From Cymbomonas tetramitiformis (Eukaryota > Chlorophyta > Pyramimonadophyceae > Pyramimonadales > Pyramimonadaceae): a DNA stretch of 64,000 nt. Below are positions 30,868 through 42,411 of the stretch, piece after piece. Under the pieces are notes generated by a model, which made no database searches, was not told where the DNA came from, and worked only from the letters and a program-made list of their open reading frames with translations. Within the stretch, counting starts at the first letter, position 1, and each line of letters opens with the position of its first letter. Location of the stretch: the NCBI GenBank assembly GCA_001247695.2, contig LGRX02035158.1, forward strand, positions 1 to 64,000. Direction: 5' to 3'. Position numbers and translations under genes: made by a program.

Positions 30868-31829
30868 TGTTGGAAATCTGGGCTTGCATATAAGAGCTTA
30901 GCGTTCGATCTCAGAATATCAGAATTTCAAAAGTTTTGTAGCTCTACGATCTTGTGCTGTGTTAAGACTGCCTGGATAATTGCCGACACAAGTGAATGTT
31001 AAGAACGAGCTTATGTCTACCCGCGAGTGTTAAGATTGCTCGGACCCGACAGTATTCGTACCATCATGTGCACGCGTTTGCGACAGCTGTAACAAACGCC
31101 GGCTTCTCATGGTACTGCGCCGGGTTTGTCCAGCTGGTGACACACGTGACAGATGTGGCAAGTATGACAGGCTTCGCGTAAGATGACTGCCCGAGAGGTG
31201 CAGACCTGCCAGAGAAGATATGGTCATTATCGGGTGACCAAGAAATGATAAGATGAAGATTACAGTGACTACTCTGCCACTGACGTGTCAGTCAAAATGT
31301 GGTGAACGGTAACATTGTTAAAGCTGGCATGGAATAATGACTTTCCATTGGCCAGATGAAGATTTAAGGGCTAGAACCCGTTACAGTTTTGGGAAATGTG
31401 ACAGAGCATTGAGATATAAGTAAGCTCTGACTGTAGGTCAGGCTAGTGGACTCATTATTGTTTTGCTTCGCAAGTGCTAGGTGGCTGTTCGCGTGCCAGT
31501 GCTAGAGTGCTAAAACAGTTCTGCTCACAGCTTTGTACAATAATTCGTACTTTGTGGTTATTATACCGATCTTTTATGAATATATTTTACTGCTGTTTTT
31601 ATTCTTTTTCATGTTGGAAATCTGGGCTTGCATATAAGAGCTTAGCGTTCGATCTCAGAATATCAGAATTTCAAAAGTTTTGTAGCTCTACGATCTTGTG
31701 CTGTGTTAAGACTGCCTGGATAATTGCCGACACAAGTGAATGTTAAGAACGAGCTTATGTCTACCCGCGAGTGTTAAGATTGCTCGGACCCGACAGTATT
31801 CGTACCATCATGTGCACGCGTTTGCGACA
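30868..31829 (+). repeat. R-B 3' repeat block B1-GC-A2-B2
   Basis: B1 (30868-31085) and B2 (31612-31829) are 218 bp and look identical. A2 (31088-31611) corresponds to A1/A2 of R-A with scattered differences. The two-base GC spacer and the GACAGCTGTAAC junction are conserved with R-A, so the layout is a property of the family and not an accident of one copy. Confidence 0.9.
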
Positions 31830-31999
31830 CGTCAAAAAGCTCCCATTTTGGTCAGATACGATATTTGGGGCCCTTGGGGGGGGGTTTCCACATCATATGA
31901 ATATTTTCCGTCAAAAAAGTAGGGGACACTTATTACCATATGGAAATCCATCAATTATCACCCCTCACCCACTTGTAAAGTTCATATAGGAGGATGCTT

Positions 32000-32668
32000 G
32001 GGACCCATTGGGACCCCATGGGACTAATTTGACCGATAACCCGCCATGGGCACCCCTTGCTTGCCCGCCCATACACGCGGGGCGCGGGCGGTGCTACGCC
32101 GCACTGCACCCGCCGGTGGCACGCACCCAAGGTGGGCCGCGCGGGCGGCCACGGTGCGATACCATAGGCAAAACTTACCATTTAGATGTAGTTTGACGTG
32201 TACAAAGCCTTGCAACCACCTACAATGTCGCCACATGGCCCCCCGGACGGGCGCAAGCCGCCCCACCCGAACGGCCGAAAATCGGAAAAGGCCAGATTTC
32301 GGCAATGAGATTCCCGTGGAATGAGCCCCCTCGAGTGCGACCCGCAGGGGGTGTGGACCCCTATAGCGGGATGTTTTGGACCCATTGGGACCCCATGGGA
32401 CTAATTTGACCGATAACCCGTCGTGGGCACCCCTCGCTTGCCCGCCCATACACGCGGGGCGCGGGCGGTGCTACGCCACACTGCACCCGCCGGTGGCACG
32501 CACCCAAGGTGGGCCGCGCGGGCGGCCACGGTGCAATACCATAGGCAAAACTTACCATTTAGATGTAGTTTGACGTGTACAAAGCCCTGCAACCACCTAC
32601 CATGTCGCCACATGCCCCCCCGGACGGGCGCAAGCCGAACGGCCGAAAATCGGAAAAAGCCAGATTTC
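32000..32668. repeat. Direct duplication, ~300-bp unit at 377-bp spacing
   Basis: The unit starting GGACCCATTGGGACCCCATG (about 32000-32303) is repeated at about 32376-32668 with few changes, including CCGAAAATCGGAAAA near its end. It is GC-rich and non-coding. The second unit runs directly into the transposase-like fragment to its right, so it may be part of a decayed DNA element. The rest of 31830-32000 holds no recognised gene. Confidence 0.75.
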
Positions 32669-32699
32669 GCGTGTGCTTGTGCTTGTGGTTCTCGCTCAG

Positions 32700-33143
32700 G
32701 ACAGAAGCATACCGCTTGTAGAACCTCTGAAACCATTTTACAGATGGCTTTCCATTCTTGAGGCACATCTTGGCCGCTGATGACAAAGCTTGTGCCTTCC
32801 TCCCTCGAGATACCTCATATAGCTTCTTCCTACACGTGAGAACCTCGCAGATCTTTTCGCCAAGCTCGTCGCGAGCTTTCCCCTCCTTGACCTTGTTGCA
32901 AGCTACAAGCCATTCAACAACCTCTCCCTCTTCAACCTTCGTAAGTACTTTCTTGTCGTCACGAGATGCCTTGCGATTGGATGCGCCGTGATGGGCCAAC
33001 TGGGCTGTCCATTTCCTACCAATTGATCGGGGGTCCAGACCCTTGAAGTTGGGAACGAGAATCGCTTTAAAGCCCATGCATTCATTATCGATGCAATATT
33101 CTACCGCTTCTGCATATAATGCGTGCTCTCTTTCCTTCCCCAT
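32700..33143 (-). pseudogene. Truncated transposase-like fragment (HTH/CENP-B-type N-terminal region)
   Basis: The minus-strand frame encodes about 150 aa that look protein-like before running into the repeated unit below 32700. The segment LTKVEEGEVVEWLVACNKVK, then GKPSVKWFQRFYKRYASVLS, resembles the helix-turn-helix 'WFxxFxKR' DNA-binding regions of pogo/Tc5-like transposases. No DDE catalytic region is present. It is interpreted as a relic of a DNA transposon. The family assignment is tentative and rests on motif shape only. The interval 33144-33361 holds no recognised gene. Confidence 0.45.
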
Positions 33144-33366
33144 GCCGGTTGGTTGGCACTATGCCATACGGTCCGCTCGAAACAAGGCAAGGCTGTATAG
33201 ATAGGAAACAATATCACCTTCGTCGGCTGGCGGCGACTGTAGATACGCGTACCGTAGACGGAAAGGACACACCCGACTGGCAGAGTGAAACGAACGAGCA
33301 TTGCACTCGTGTACGTCAGGGCCAAGGTTTTCACGCGACATAGGATAGTAAGCGTACCACTATGTC

Positions 33367-33957
33367 TGATAAGGACGCACAAGCGAACCTTAAGATATAT
33401 ATGATATAATGAGATAGTGCAGGTGTTATTGAACAGTAACACGCGCACAGCTTATGAGCGGGTGATGAGTGCAGACTTCGTCCGAAGATACTGCTGTAGC
33501 ACAACGCTATCTCATCTATACCGAATGCCTCCCATCTCACAGATGGTACCGCTATTGGGTTGTGAACCCGAGGCATTGGTTGAACGACTAGTATCGGCAG
33601 GACGAATGATGCGTTCGCCATATGATACCCGCATGCTTGTTCCGCACATGCTAGAAGCGAAGATGATTTCTTCTCCGAACCGTTCGGTACTTCAAGATAG
33701 CATCTTGCTTCGCCATTCTCGAGTCCGACATACGGCCTCTCGATGGCAGGTGTCATTCAAGTCTTTCCTTGAATAAATGACAGATGATGTGACTTATCAT
33801 CTCGATGACATGTACAGTCATAGTCGACCGTACTGACGACTGTCTGTCATTATAATATATGACATGACTCGACATGACATGACATGGTATGACATGTCTG
33901 ACAGGTATGACACGTATGACATGTATGACACATGTGTCATCGGTCATAACCCTGACA
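33367..33957. repeat. LARD left LTR
   Basis: 591 bp with TG...CA ends. The last ~130 bp are packed with TGACATG-type words, including the palindromic TGACACATGTGTCA. The ORFs of 115-145 aa seen on both strands recur unchanged in the right LTR and have no recognisable domain, so they are not called as genes. Confidence 0.92.
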
Positions 33958-34011
33958 GATCTCCCCTCTTAAAAGAGTTGTGACCTCACAACGGGCATAC
34001 CTTTGTATATT

Positions 34012-34270
34012 AAGGTAAGGTTTGCGCGGAGTCCAAAAATGCAAAAACCTTTCAAAATCTTTTATCTGATAAATAGGTTGCCCAGAGCACCCTGTGCATA
34101 TTGCGCACTTCAGGTATCAAATTGACCACGTTAATGAAAAGTTATGGTCGATACCGCTCGGTCACCCCCCATACTTAACTATACTTAAGCGCAAACTTAA
34201 ATCGCTCGTATCTCAAAATCTAGATTTTGAAAACTTTTTGCATTTTTGGACTCCGCGCAAACCTTACCTT
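34012..34270. mobile_element. 259-bp fold-back MITE
   Basis: The two ends are long inverted repeats. Arms beginning AAGGTAAGGTTTGCGCGG at 34012 and ending CCGCGCAAACCTTACCTT at 34270 match without a break for about 35 bp. The central part is about 160 bp. No clear target-site duplication was found. It sits 11 bp left of the next element. Confidence 0.8.
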
Positions 34271-34281
34271 GATATGTCTTT

Positions 34282-35363
34282 GTGGCTACTACCCAAATTC
34301 ATGGTCCTACCACAAGGACCAATGGGCAATTGCGGTTTCGATCACTAAATCGACTATTTGAGGCACAGGCAACATTTGCACATGATATTTATGAGTTAAA
34401 TGAATTTTATTTCTTATAGCGGCGGCCCCCATGAGACTTTAGGTGTGTGGTTGAACGGCACGCTTTAGGGGTGTAATTTCACCAAAAGCTTGAAGAAAAT
34501 GGTGGTCCTACCACAAGGACCACCGTTATTTTGAGTATTAGGAGTCACATGGGGGGGCTCACGGTGATGCTCATGGTTATACATCTTGAGTTTATGACCA
34601 AATAAGATAACTGAATCGGTTACTTCGCACCCTCATCATCATTTCCGCTCTATTTCAGCATGGCGCATTTTCAACACAATGCAAATTCCGAATTTAGTGA
34701 ATTTCGGACTTTAGAAATTGGCATTCATCCATTCTAAAATGTACACGCCAGTCGAAAAATAAGATATTTGGATGCTGTTAGACTTTCAGAAATTCGCAAT
34801 ACATATATACTTGAAGATTTAATGTGCCGCACACACCAACCTTGCGATATATGCCCTGTAGCAAGCAATTATGATGGCTGGCTGGTCAGCTCGCGTGACC
34901 ACTGTTTTAGGGGGGGAAACCAACGAGCCAATATATTAGAGGGGAAGCCAACGAGCCAACGAGCCGATATATGCATTCCAACCGGGCCTACCGCCCAAAT
35001 ATGATTGGGACATATGTATAGGTTCAATTTGATGGTATCCGCGCAGGTGTAGTGTTGATATATGATTGGTAAAAAATTATTGAAGATGAGTCACTAATTT
35101 GCCACATTTTGAATGTTCCAAAAAATCCGTTTTGAAAATTTGAGTGTAGAGGTTTGAAATGCGTTCGTCATGGATATATGGGATGGATATAGGCCAAACC
35201 AGCGTTCGAATAAATTAATATAGGACCTATATATACCACCTTTCATTGGTTAGACACCACACATCACGGGAGATGGCCAATTAAATTATCGGAACAATGG
35301 TCCTCGTGGTAGGACCAAATCGTCGATTTGGTCCTACCACAAGGACTGCGGGGCAGTAGCCAT
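34282..35363. mobile_element. 1,082-bp TIR element of the GTGGCTACTGCCC family, copy 2
   Basis: It starts GTGGCTACTACCC and ends GGGCAGTAGCCAT, matching the ends of 28731-29795. Four palindromic words (GGTCCTACCACAAGGACC and variants) lie at about 34303, 34504, 35299 and 35330, in positions like those of copy 1. No long ORF is present. The flanks TTGATATGTCTTT and TTTGATGTCTTTG are similar, so the exact duplication is unclear. Confidence 0.78.
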
Positions 35364-38300
35364 TTGATGTCTTTGTTGTTGTTGCTTCTGCTGGTACCAG
35401 TCTTCTTACACCGATTTGAGGCGTCCCTCATGGTGTTTTTAGGATATTGGGGGGAACTGAGTCCACTTTAGTCCCTCACCTTAGGCAGTAGCCTTACAGT
35501 TCTTAGGATGCAGCCCCCATGAATTGCGTATCGTATTGCAGAGTGACGATTCAAGGTTCAATGAATTGCGTTTCGTGATACATATTGACGCTGGATTACT
35601 GATTGATCCACACGTATCGTGTTTCAGAGTGACGATTCAAGGTATCCGAGGTTTACGTTACGGATTATTTGCGCTAGCCGTCGACGCCTTTGCGAACGAT
35701 GATCCCACGATTTAACAATTTATAATCGCACGATTCTCGGCCTTATATATATATATAACTGATCGTTTGCTGTTCGTTTCCACAGTTATCATATATTGTG
35801 CACCCAACCCTTCCTCCCCTCCTGAAGCTACTTTGGAGGTTCACAGGCGGTCATGGGGAGCCCTTTGGATGTTTCCGGAGTTATTTCACCGGGGGCTTGT
35901 TTTAATGCAAACGGAGTGGCCCTGCTTAACGGGATTGGACTTATAATCCTTTACCCGGTCTGCTCAACTCCTCAATTATTGGTCCAGTACGCACGCTTTG
36001 ACGAACATCTGTCGCGATGAGTGAGAATGGATTCGCCACGTACTAATGTGAAATTTATTTTAGTTATGTTTGTCGGGCATAACTTAGGATCACAACTCCG
36101 TCTACCTCAGTCGATGTCTCCGGTAGCTTCGGATGACTGGCCACAGAATCCGATGACTAACCACGGTCTTGGCAAAGGTAGCATTTAGCAGTTTTTCACA
36201 GATATTGGTACCCGCATATGCGTATCTGTGTAAGGGTATGATTTATACAAGGCTCACTACACCTTAGCAAGGAAGGATCAATTCCTGCTCCTGTCATATC
36301 AATTTGATGCAGGGTAAAAATGTTAGGGATGTAACCCTGCAGTTCTCGGGATGCAGCCCTGCAGTTTTTGGGATGCAGCCCTGCAGTTTTTGGGATGCAG
36401 CCCTGCAGTTTGGGATTGGGATGCAGCCCTGATATATATACGACCGATCGACGAAAACCCTTGGGTACATGTTTCCACGGCCTGATTATTATTTGGTCGG
36501 CAATTTTTGGCAAAAGTCATCGGCTATCAGCTTTTGACTCAGAAGCCACAATGTTATAGAAGCTGCGACCTATTGTAACCATATGCGGCAGTTATGCCTT
36601 CAGCATACGTAGACAATATGATTATGTGGAACTTATAATCCCACTTAAGTTGCATCATGATAAATTTATCCAGGTGTTAACAAGTGTTCAGGATTTGATA
36701 AGGGTTTGACGCCCCACAAGCTAAAGGTCACTGTCTCATAAGGCTCGCCTCAAGTGTGCGGCTTTGAGGATCAGCGTCCCAGCGAGGCACAGGCATGATG
36801 CTTCCTTGATCATGGTGGAGCTGGAAATGAGAATGCTCAATATATCCGAAGACAGGAAGACTTTTTGTTGGCCAGAGTTGCTGTCTAGATGCTTAACCTC
36901 GATGGGGTTGCATTCGGATACAAACTGTGCAACCATGCATGTGACTTATACATTGGTGTATGCCTTTGATGAATCGTCTTTTGTCATGAACCTGGAAGGA
37001 ATGACGGGCAAATAGCTAGAGTGGCGGATTTACTCACTCGGCTTTGCTGTAATGGAATTCGATGCCTGTTGGCACTACTGGCAATCCTTTGCTCAGATGC
37101 TTTCCTTAAGACATTGGCAACAACTTGTGTGCCAGCCTCTCTAGATTTGGGGAGAAACCATGGATCAACAATTCATCAATCAAAACACATGTTACCAAGG
37201 TTGATTCAACGAATCCTTCAACTCTTGAATTCCGACAATCAGCATCTTAGGCTGTTGACGTCAAAGTGATGGTCGTAAGCTTACAATATAGCTTATTCAC
37301 ATTTGAAAAACCATCGTTCTCCTATGTCAGTGCCCTTCATATAATATGATAGAGCCGGAGAAATATGCATCTATGATTTCTTCATAATGAACTTCATGTG
37401 TCAGTAAGTCAAATAAGACTTCATTTGATGTTTCAATCGGCATGATGTACCGTGTCATCAACTTTATGGCTGCTATATACAGATGCTGGAACTTTTGATA
37501 AGATTTTTAATCTTCCAAGCAAAATCACAATGATGTAAATCAATATGTGGCAAGCAGCTGCATGAAGAATGAATGAATCTATACTCCTTCCTCCCCCTTT
37601 TAAAAAGAGGTGTATCAAACCAATCAGATGGTGATGGAGAATGCTATTCAATCATTATGTTATGTGAAAATGGTCTCAGTAATCAGACTGAGATTACTTA
37701 TCGAATGCTTTCGAGGTAACAATGTCAATATGAACACCGATTCTCTCTACGTCATACCGGCAATATGCCTGACGTTTTTGAATGTGGCAAATGCCAGATG
37801 ATGTCAAATATCCAATGTCAATTCACTATGAATTAATATGCAGTTTTTTGGGTTGCAGCCCACCGATACATTGTCAGTTCAGGGTCACTATAGTGTGCCC
37901 AACTTAGACAATGTTTCTGGATAATGATTGTCATAATGAACAACGAAATCAGTGATGGTACCGAAGTTAATTTTGGTATCGAAGCTAATGGAGAGTCAAT
38001 TAAGAAGTGTCTGTAATGACAACAACTTACTACGAGTTGTATTTCCGTAGTTGATGGATGGCTGGCATGTCATTTCATTATGATTAGAACATGGCATTGC
38101 CTAGTGATATGTGTATATTCTTCAGTACATTATCACTTATCTCAATGGTGCCCATTTTATTTTTGGGCAAACACTATTCAGAGACTTGTTATGGTAAAGA
38201 AGTATGAATGATGAATGTGTCACTTCAATCCGATAGAATTGTGACTTGTTGATGACTATACAATTTCTGTCACTGTCCAGAATGAGGATGAATTGCGCTT

Positions 38301-39418
38301 GGAAACCGTATGCAGATTGCGGGTTCGAGTCCCGACATGGCTTTCCCAAGACTTCGTGGCCTAATGGACGAGGCAATAAATTTCTAAACATTCCAGGATG
38401 AGCTTTCAAAGAGTCTTTATTCCTCAATGAAGCATGCTTGTCTTATGTGCCAAAATGATATGAAACCACAAGTATGGTGTCAATCTATATGTGGATGGTT
38501 TATACCACTGTATGCTATTCCACAAATAAGTAGTGATGTCAGAATAAAAACTTTGGACAATTGCAACTCAGTACAAACCCGAGTGCATTCAAGTCCACTT
38601 GTATGCTCTGAATCTGAATCTAATGTACTTTTTATATGCACAGGATAGAACATATTTTCTATGTGATTCTGGATTCAGGAACTAGAGTCAATGTAAAACT
38701 CTTTTCCTATTTCAGACGATGAAACCTTTATTCCCTTAGGTGCAATACCTTGTCTTAAGGAATGGTCATTTTCAATACAAGTATCAATCGATTTTTTCAA
38801 ATCTGTCACTTTTATGATGATCAGATTGGTCAACTTTACAGCATAACCACTTCCCCTCGCTGAAGGAGATGACTCCCATCATAGGGCGGTATATTGGCTG
38901 TTTTCATATGACACATGGAAACATGAATAACTCTTGGAGAATTTCGGGATAAACATCCTGAATTGGCTGTGCTTGATTGCTCTATGCCCAAGAATGACCG
39001 AAGAGATTACTTGCCATCTTTTAGCCATATGGCGTAGAGGCTGCTTAACAACGGTTGGGTCATAAGCTGGATAGCTATATTAGCTATGTTGGAGGCTGAA
39101 TAGCTATGATTGCACAGATTCTGTCCTCCATGATGAATAGACCTTTGAGATATGGTGTCAGATGAATCAATACTTTTGACAACAACTCAACCTTTAGGTA
39201 TGATGAAGAGCTGATGATCTTTGCTGCAATGCAATTGTTTGATGCGTACCACTGAAATGCCTTGTGATATAATAATCTCACTGCATAGTAGGCTTTGTTC
39301 AATGGCGGTATGATCAGATATGTAATGATCCATGAAGACAAGATGGTTGGTATGGCTCATTCAGCAGGCATGATTACCTCAAAGAGATGCCAATACACGG
39401 ATACATTTCAAGACATAA
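35364..39418. other. LARD interior, part 1: AT-rich, non-coding, with repeated GGGATGCAGCCC words
   Basis: No gene was recognised on either strand. The interrupted palindrome GGGATGCAGCCC (or AGGATGCAGCCC, GGGTTGCAGCCC) occurs near 35505, four times in tandem at about 36340-36431, and near 37849. A CTCCCCCTTTTAAAAAGAGG inverted repeat is near 37590. A tRNA-like relic is listed separately. Confidence 0.7.
38300..38380 (+). pseudogene. tRNA-Arg-like halves in reversed order (relic or permuted tRNA)
   Basis: A 3'-half-like segment, AGATTGCGGGTTCGAGTCCC (B-box with T-loop, near 38313), is followed about 10-15 bases later by a 5'-half-like segment, GACTTCGTGGCCTAATGGAC, then GAGGC (A-box and D-arm with a perfect GCCT/AGGC stem, near 38350). 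Both halves resemble eukaryotic tRNA-Arg, but in 3'-then-5' order. The acceptor and anticodon stems do not pair convincingly, so a functional tRNA is doubtful. Confidence 0.4.
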
Positions 39419-39423
39419 GGGCA

Positions 39424-42406
39424 TGACGGGAAAGCTAAAATATATACTGCTGTAATATATTATAAGCTTTCACAGAGAAGAAAGCTGAAGCCGTGAGCTC
39501 AAGGGTTTCAGATACAGTACTCAAGTGAATATTAGAATACAGATAGTGTTTTAATATTCCTAGCGGTTGGTGATGCTGCAGCAAGTGACACAGCAGAGAG
39601 TCACAGCACAATGAGGGGTGACAGCAGAAGGGGGGCAACAGTCACCCTTATACAGGGGGTGAAAGTTGCATCCCCCGTGACACCACCTCACCCCGTAGGT
39701 GTGAGGTGACCAAATGCAAGTGTTACGCGGGCCTGCAAGACTGTTCGGATCTAAGGGGCCTTTTTCAACCCGACTAGAATGGCCCTGCCGGCGTCATCTT
39801 AGAATCTAGCAGGCACATCACACGATCGGACAATTTCTAGGGTTGTACATTCTTTTGCTCATTTTTTTAACCGATACCTCTGCGGTGCCATGACCCAACG
39901 CGGCCTGGCACGACCAGAGCGGGCGTGGCAATGGACGTGAGGTAAAAAACGCGGCGTGGATCCTCTCCGCACATGATGGCGAAAGTAAAAAGAAGAGTGG
40001 GTGCGATGGGTGCATTAGCACCACCACACGCCACCACCAGACAACGACCAAGAGGCGCGCAAGGTGGAGGGTAAAGCTGAGGATGCCGCGGGGCGAGCTC
40101 CAAAGAGTCAAAGCTCGGGTCGATGGCCGAAGCGATGAACTCGAGTCTGGTGTCTGGTGCATACGCACCACCAGACACCACCAAACCATAGCCAGTGGCA
40201 GAATCCCGTCGATATACTCGGAGAGACTCTAGGGCAGCCCGAATAGCGGTCACGCGCGCACGTTGGTGCGCGTTGGACATGGCCGACAGCAGACTGCAGA
40301 ATTCTGTGAAATATTAGATAGGGTTCGCAAGCGAAAACCCAACTTTTCGTAAAGTCGACACTTTCCAGTGATGGAAAAGTCAAATTAGGGTGAATTTTGA
40401 CGGGGAACACGCTGGCGACGCCAAAAATACCGTGCGGTAAGCCAATTTTCGTGCAGAAGGGGTGCTGCTGTTCAGAGAGGCACAACCGCGAATAGATTGT
40501 AGTCGGTCTCGCAGCTGGAGATGCTAATGAAGCCGAAAGTGGCGTGATACGGCACGCTCAGATGATTCCCGTAGCCGTAATCTTACGGTAACAGCGGGGC
40601 GTTGCTGGATATGCAAACAAGGGTTCGCTGAAGATGCGGTCGCTGGAGACGCGACGTCGCTGGAGATGCGATGACGAGAGTAAGGACCGAAAAAAAAGAG
40701 ACCACCGCTTCAAGTGGTGCAGCCCAAACCTGACGGGAAAGCTAAAATATATACTGCTGTAATATATTATAAGCTTTCACAGAGAAGAAAGCTGAAGCCG
40801 TGAGCTCAGGGTTTCAGATACATACTCAAGTGAATATTAGAATACAGATAGTGTTTTAATATTCCTAGCGGTTGGTGATGCTGCAGCAAGTGACACAGCA
40901 GAGAGTCACAGCACAGTGAGGGGTGACAGCAGAAGGGGGGCAACAGTCACCCTTATACAGGGGGCAGTGTCGACACTGGTACCGGTTCAGGATCGGATTC
41001 GGATCCGGTACGCACGGACCCCCACGGTCCCATCCCCGACGGTACGACTTTTTGGACGGTCTCGTCGTGTACCGGAACTGACGGACCCAAATAATACGCG
41101 GTCTCACCACGTCCGAGTACCATCGATACTGAACTAGCTACGGTCTCGGACCCGACGGACCTAGAGATATCACGGTCTCATCGTGTCCCAGCACCGTCGA
41201 CGCCAAAAAATATCGAGTCCGTCTCATCGTGTATCGGAACCGACGGGTCGACTCGTCAATTCGGCTGGTTGTGGTGCCCGCTCCCACGCTGAACGTTGTA
41301 ATCGTGACAAGTGGACTCTTGAGACGAAACTTGGGCTCCCTCACTTCGCTTGCCAGATAATAAGCCCACCTTAGTGTCTCGAGCTGTTTGTACCTAGCTA
41401 GTGATTAAACTTTTGATGATAAACATATGTATTTGTGAGAATATACATTGTACCGGACATATAGACATGTACACTTGCTTGTGATAAGTAAACTTTTCAT
41501 GATGCACATATGTACAGTGCTTCCATGTAATGACTTATACAGTAATGAAATATTTTAAAAAGTACAGTATGAAACGTATACCATAATGCCATACTGATAG
41601 GGTTGCTGATCGGGACATAACATACGCGTCACGTATCCAATCGTCCCGCAATTTTGTGCCACGTGTAGACGGGAGTGCAATACCGTCATTTCCAGCTATC
41701 GAACGTGGGCATGCGGTCAGTTTTCAGTACAATCGGAATTTTCAGGGAAACGTGCGACATATGTTGCCATGATGATAGGGTTTGCTGATCGGGCCATAAC
41801 ATACGCGTCACTTATCCAATCGTCCCGTAAATTTGTGTCACGTGTAGAGGAGTGCAATGCTGTCATTTCAAGCTATCGAACGTGGGCATGCGGTCAGTTT
41901 TCAGTACAATCGGAATTTTCAGGGAAACGTGCGACATATGTCGCCATAATGATAGGGTTTGCTGATCGGGCATAACATACGCGTCACTTATCCAATCGTC
42001 CCGTAATTTTATGTCACGTGTAGAGGAGTGCAATGCCGTCATTTCAAGCTATCAAACGTACGGTCAGTTTTCAGTACAATCAGAATTTTCGCCTGGATTG
42101 AAACGTATCGAAAAAGACTATGAGAACCGACGAGCCGGAATGAGGGTCAGAGCCGAGCTGGACCGAAACCGATGGCACCGCCCGCAGGGCGGTATCATGC
42201 CAAACCGGAACCGATGAGACCGCCCGAAGGGCGGTCTTGGGACTGACGGTACCGCCCGAAGGGCGGTATCGGAGTGAACCGGGCTCGATGGGACGATTCG
42301 GAGAGCGGTCTCATCCCCGACGGCACCGCACGCACTACGGTCTCAACGAGTCCGGATATGTCCCAGTGTAGACACTGACAGGGGGTGAAAGTTGCATCCC
42401 CCGTGA
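39424..42406 (-). mobile_element. Small LTR element related to the gag-only element at 48464, split by a hAT-like insertion
   Basis: The left LTR is 39424-39680 (TGACGGG...CCCCGTGA) and the right LTR is 40731-42406 including the hAT insert. GGGCA is duplicated at 39419-39423 and 42407-42411. The interior next to the left LTR (CACCACCTCACCCCG) matches that of the 48464-50999 element, so both belong to one lineage, probably read on the minus strand. The ~1-kb interior has minus-strand ORFs (for example about 39867-40280) without recognisable domains, so the copy is non-autonomous. Confidence 0.8.
40965..42377. mobile_element. hAT-like non-autonomous element, 1,413 bp
   Basis: The ends are CAGTGTCGACACTGG and the inverse of CAGTGTCTACACTGG. 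The octamer ACAGGGGG is duplicated at 40957-40964 and 42378-42385. The intact left LTR of the host element has one ACAGGGGG at that point, so the 8-bp duplication is certain. CAGTG ends with 8-bp duplications are the hAT signature. The inside has about three copies of a ~177-bp unit (starting about 41596, 41772 and 41951) and three ACCGCCCGAAGGGCGGT-type hairpins near 42175-42260. No transposase was seen. Confidence 0.87.
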
Positions 42407-42411
42407 GGGCA

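Larger units (their letters stand above)
1..31829 (+). mobile_element. R-B: Ty3/gypsy-type retroelement copy, internally deleted, split by four insertions; left end outside window
   Basis: Pieces at 1-106, 771-2725, 26263-28432, 28601-28730 and 29796-31829 align in order with the intact element R-A (8781-24886), beginning inside its gag. Re-joining them across each insertion leaves the flanking sequence in register, which defines the insertions exactly. The copy carries most of gag-protease and the hydrophobic N-terminus of pol. It then jumps at about 30834 from the start of reverse transcriptase to the sequence just before the 3' repeats, losing about 5.7 kb relative to R-A. The right end is the TTTGCGACA terminus at 31829. 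Its two B repeats (30868-31085 and 31612-31829) look identical, so insertion was fairly recent, although its sequence is clearly diverged from R-A. Confidence 0.9.

Noticed and set aside
33331..33776. ORFs of 110-145 aa on both strands near the LARD LTR
   Set aside because: They recur unchanged in the second LTR (47384-47818), overlap antisense to one another and show no domain.
39867..40280. Minus-strand ORF of 137 aa as a gene of the small LTR element
   Set aside because: No Gag or Pol motif is present and an overlapping frame is equally open. It is left within the element description only.
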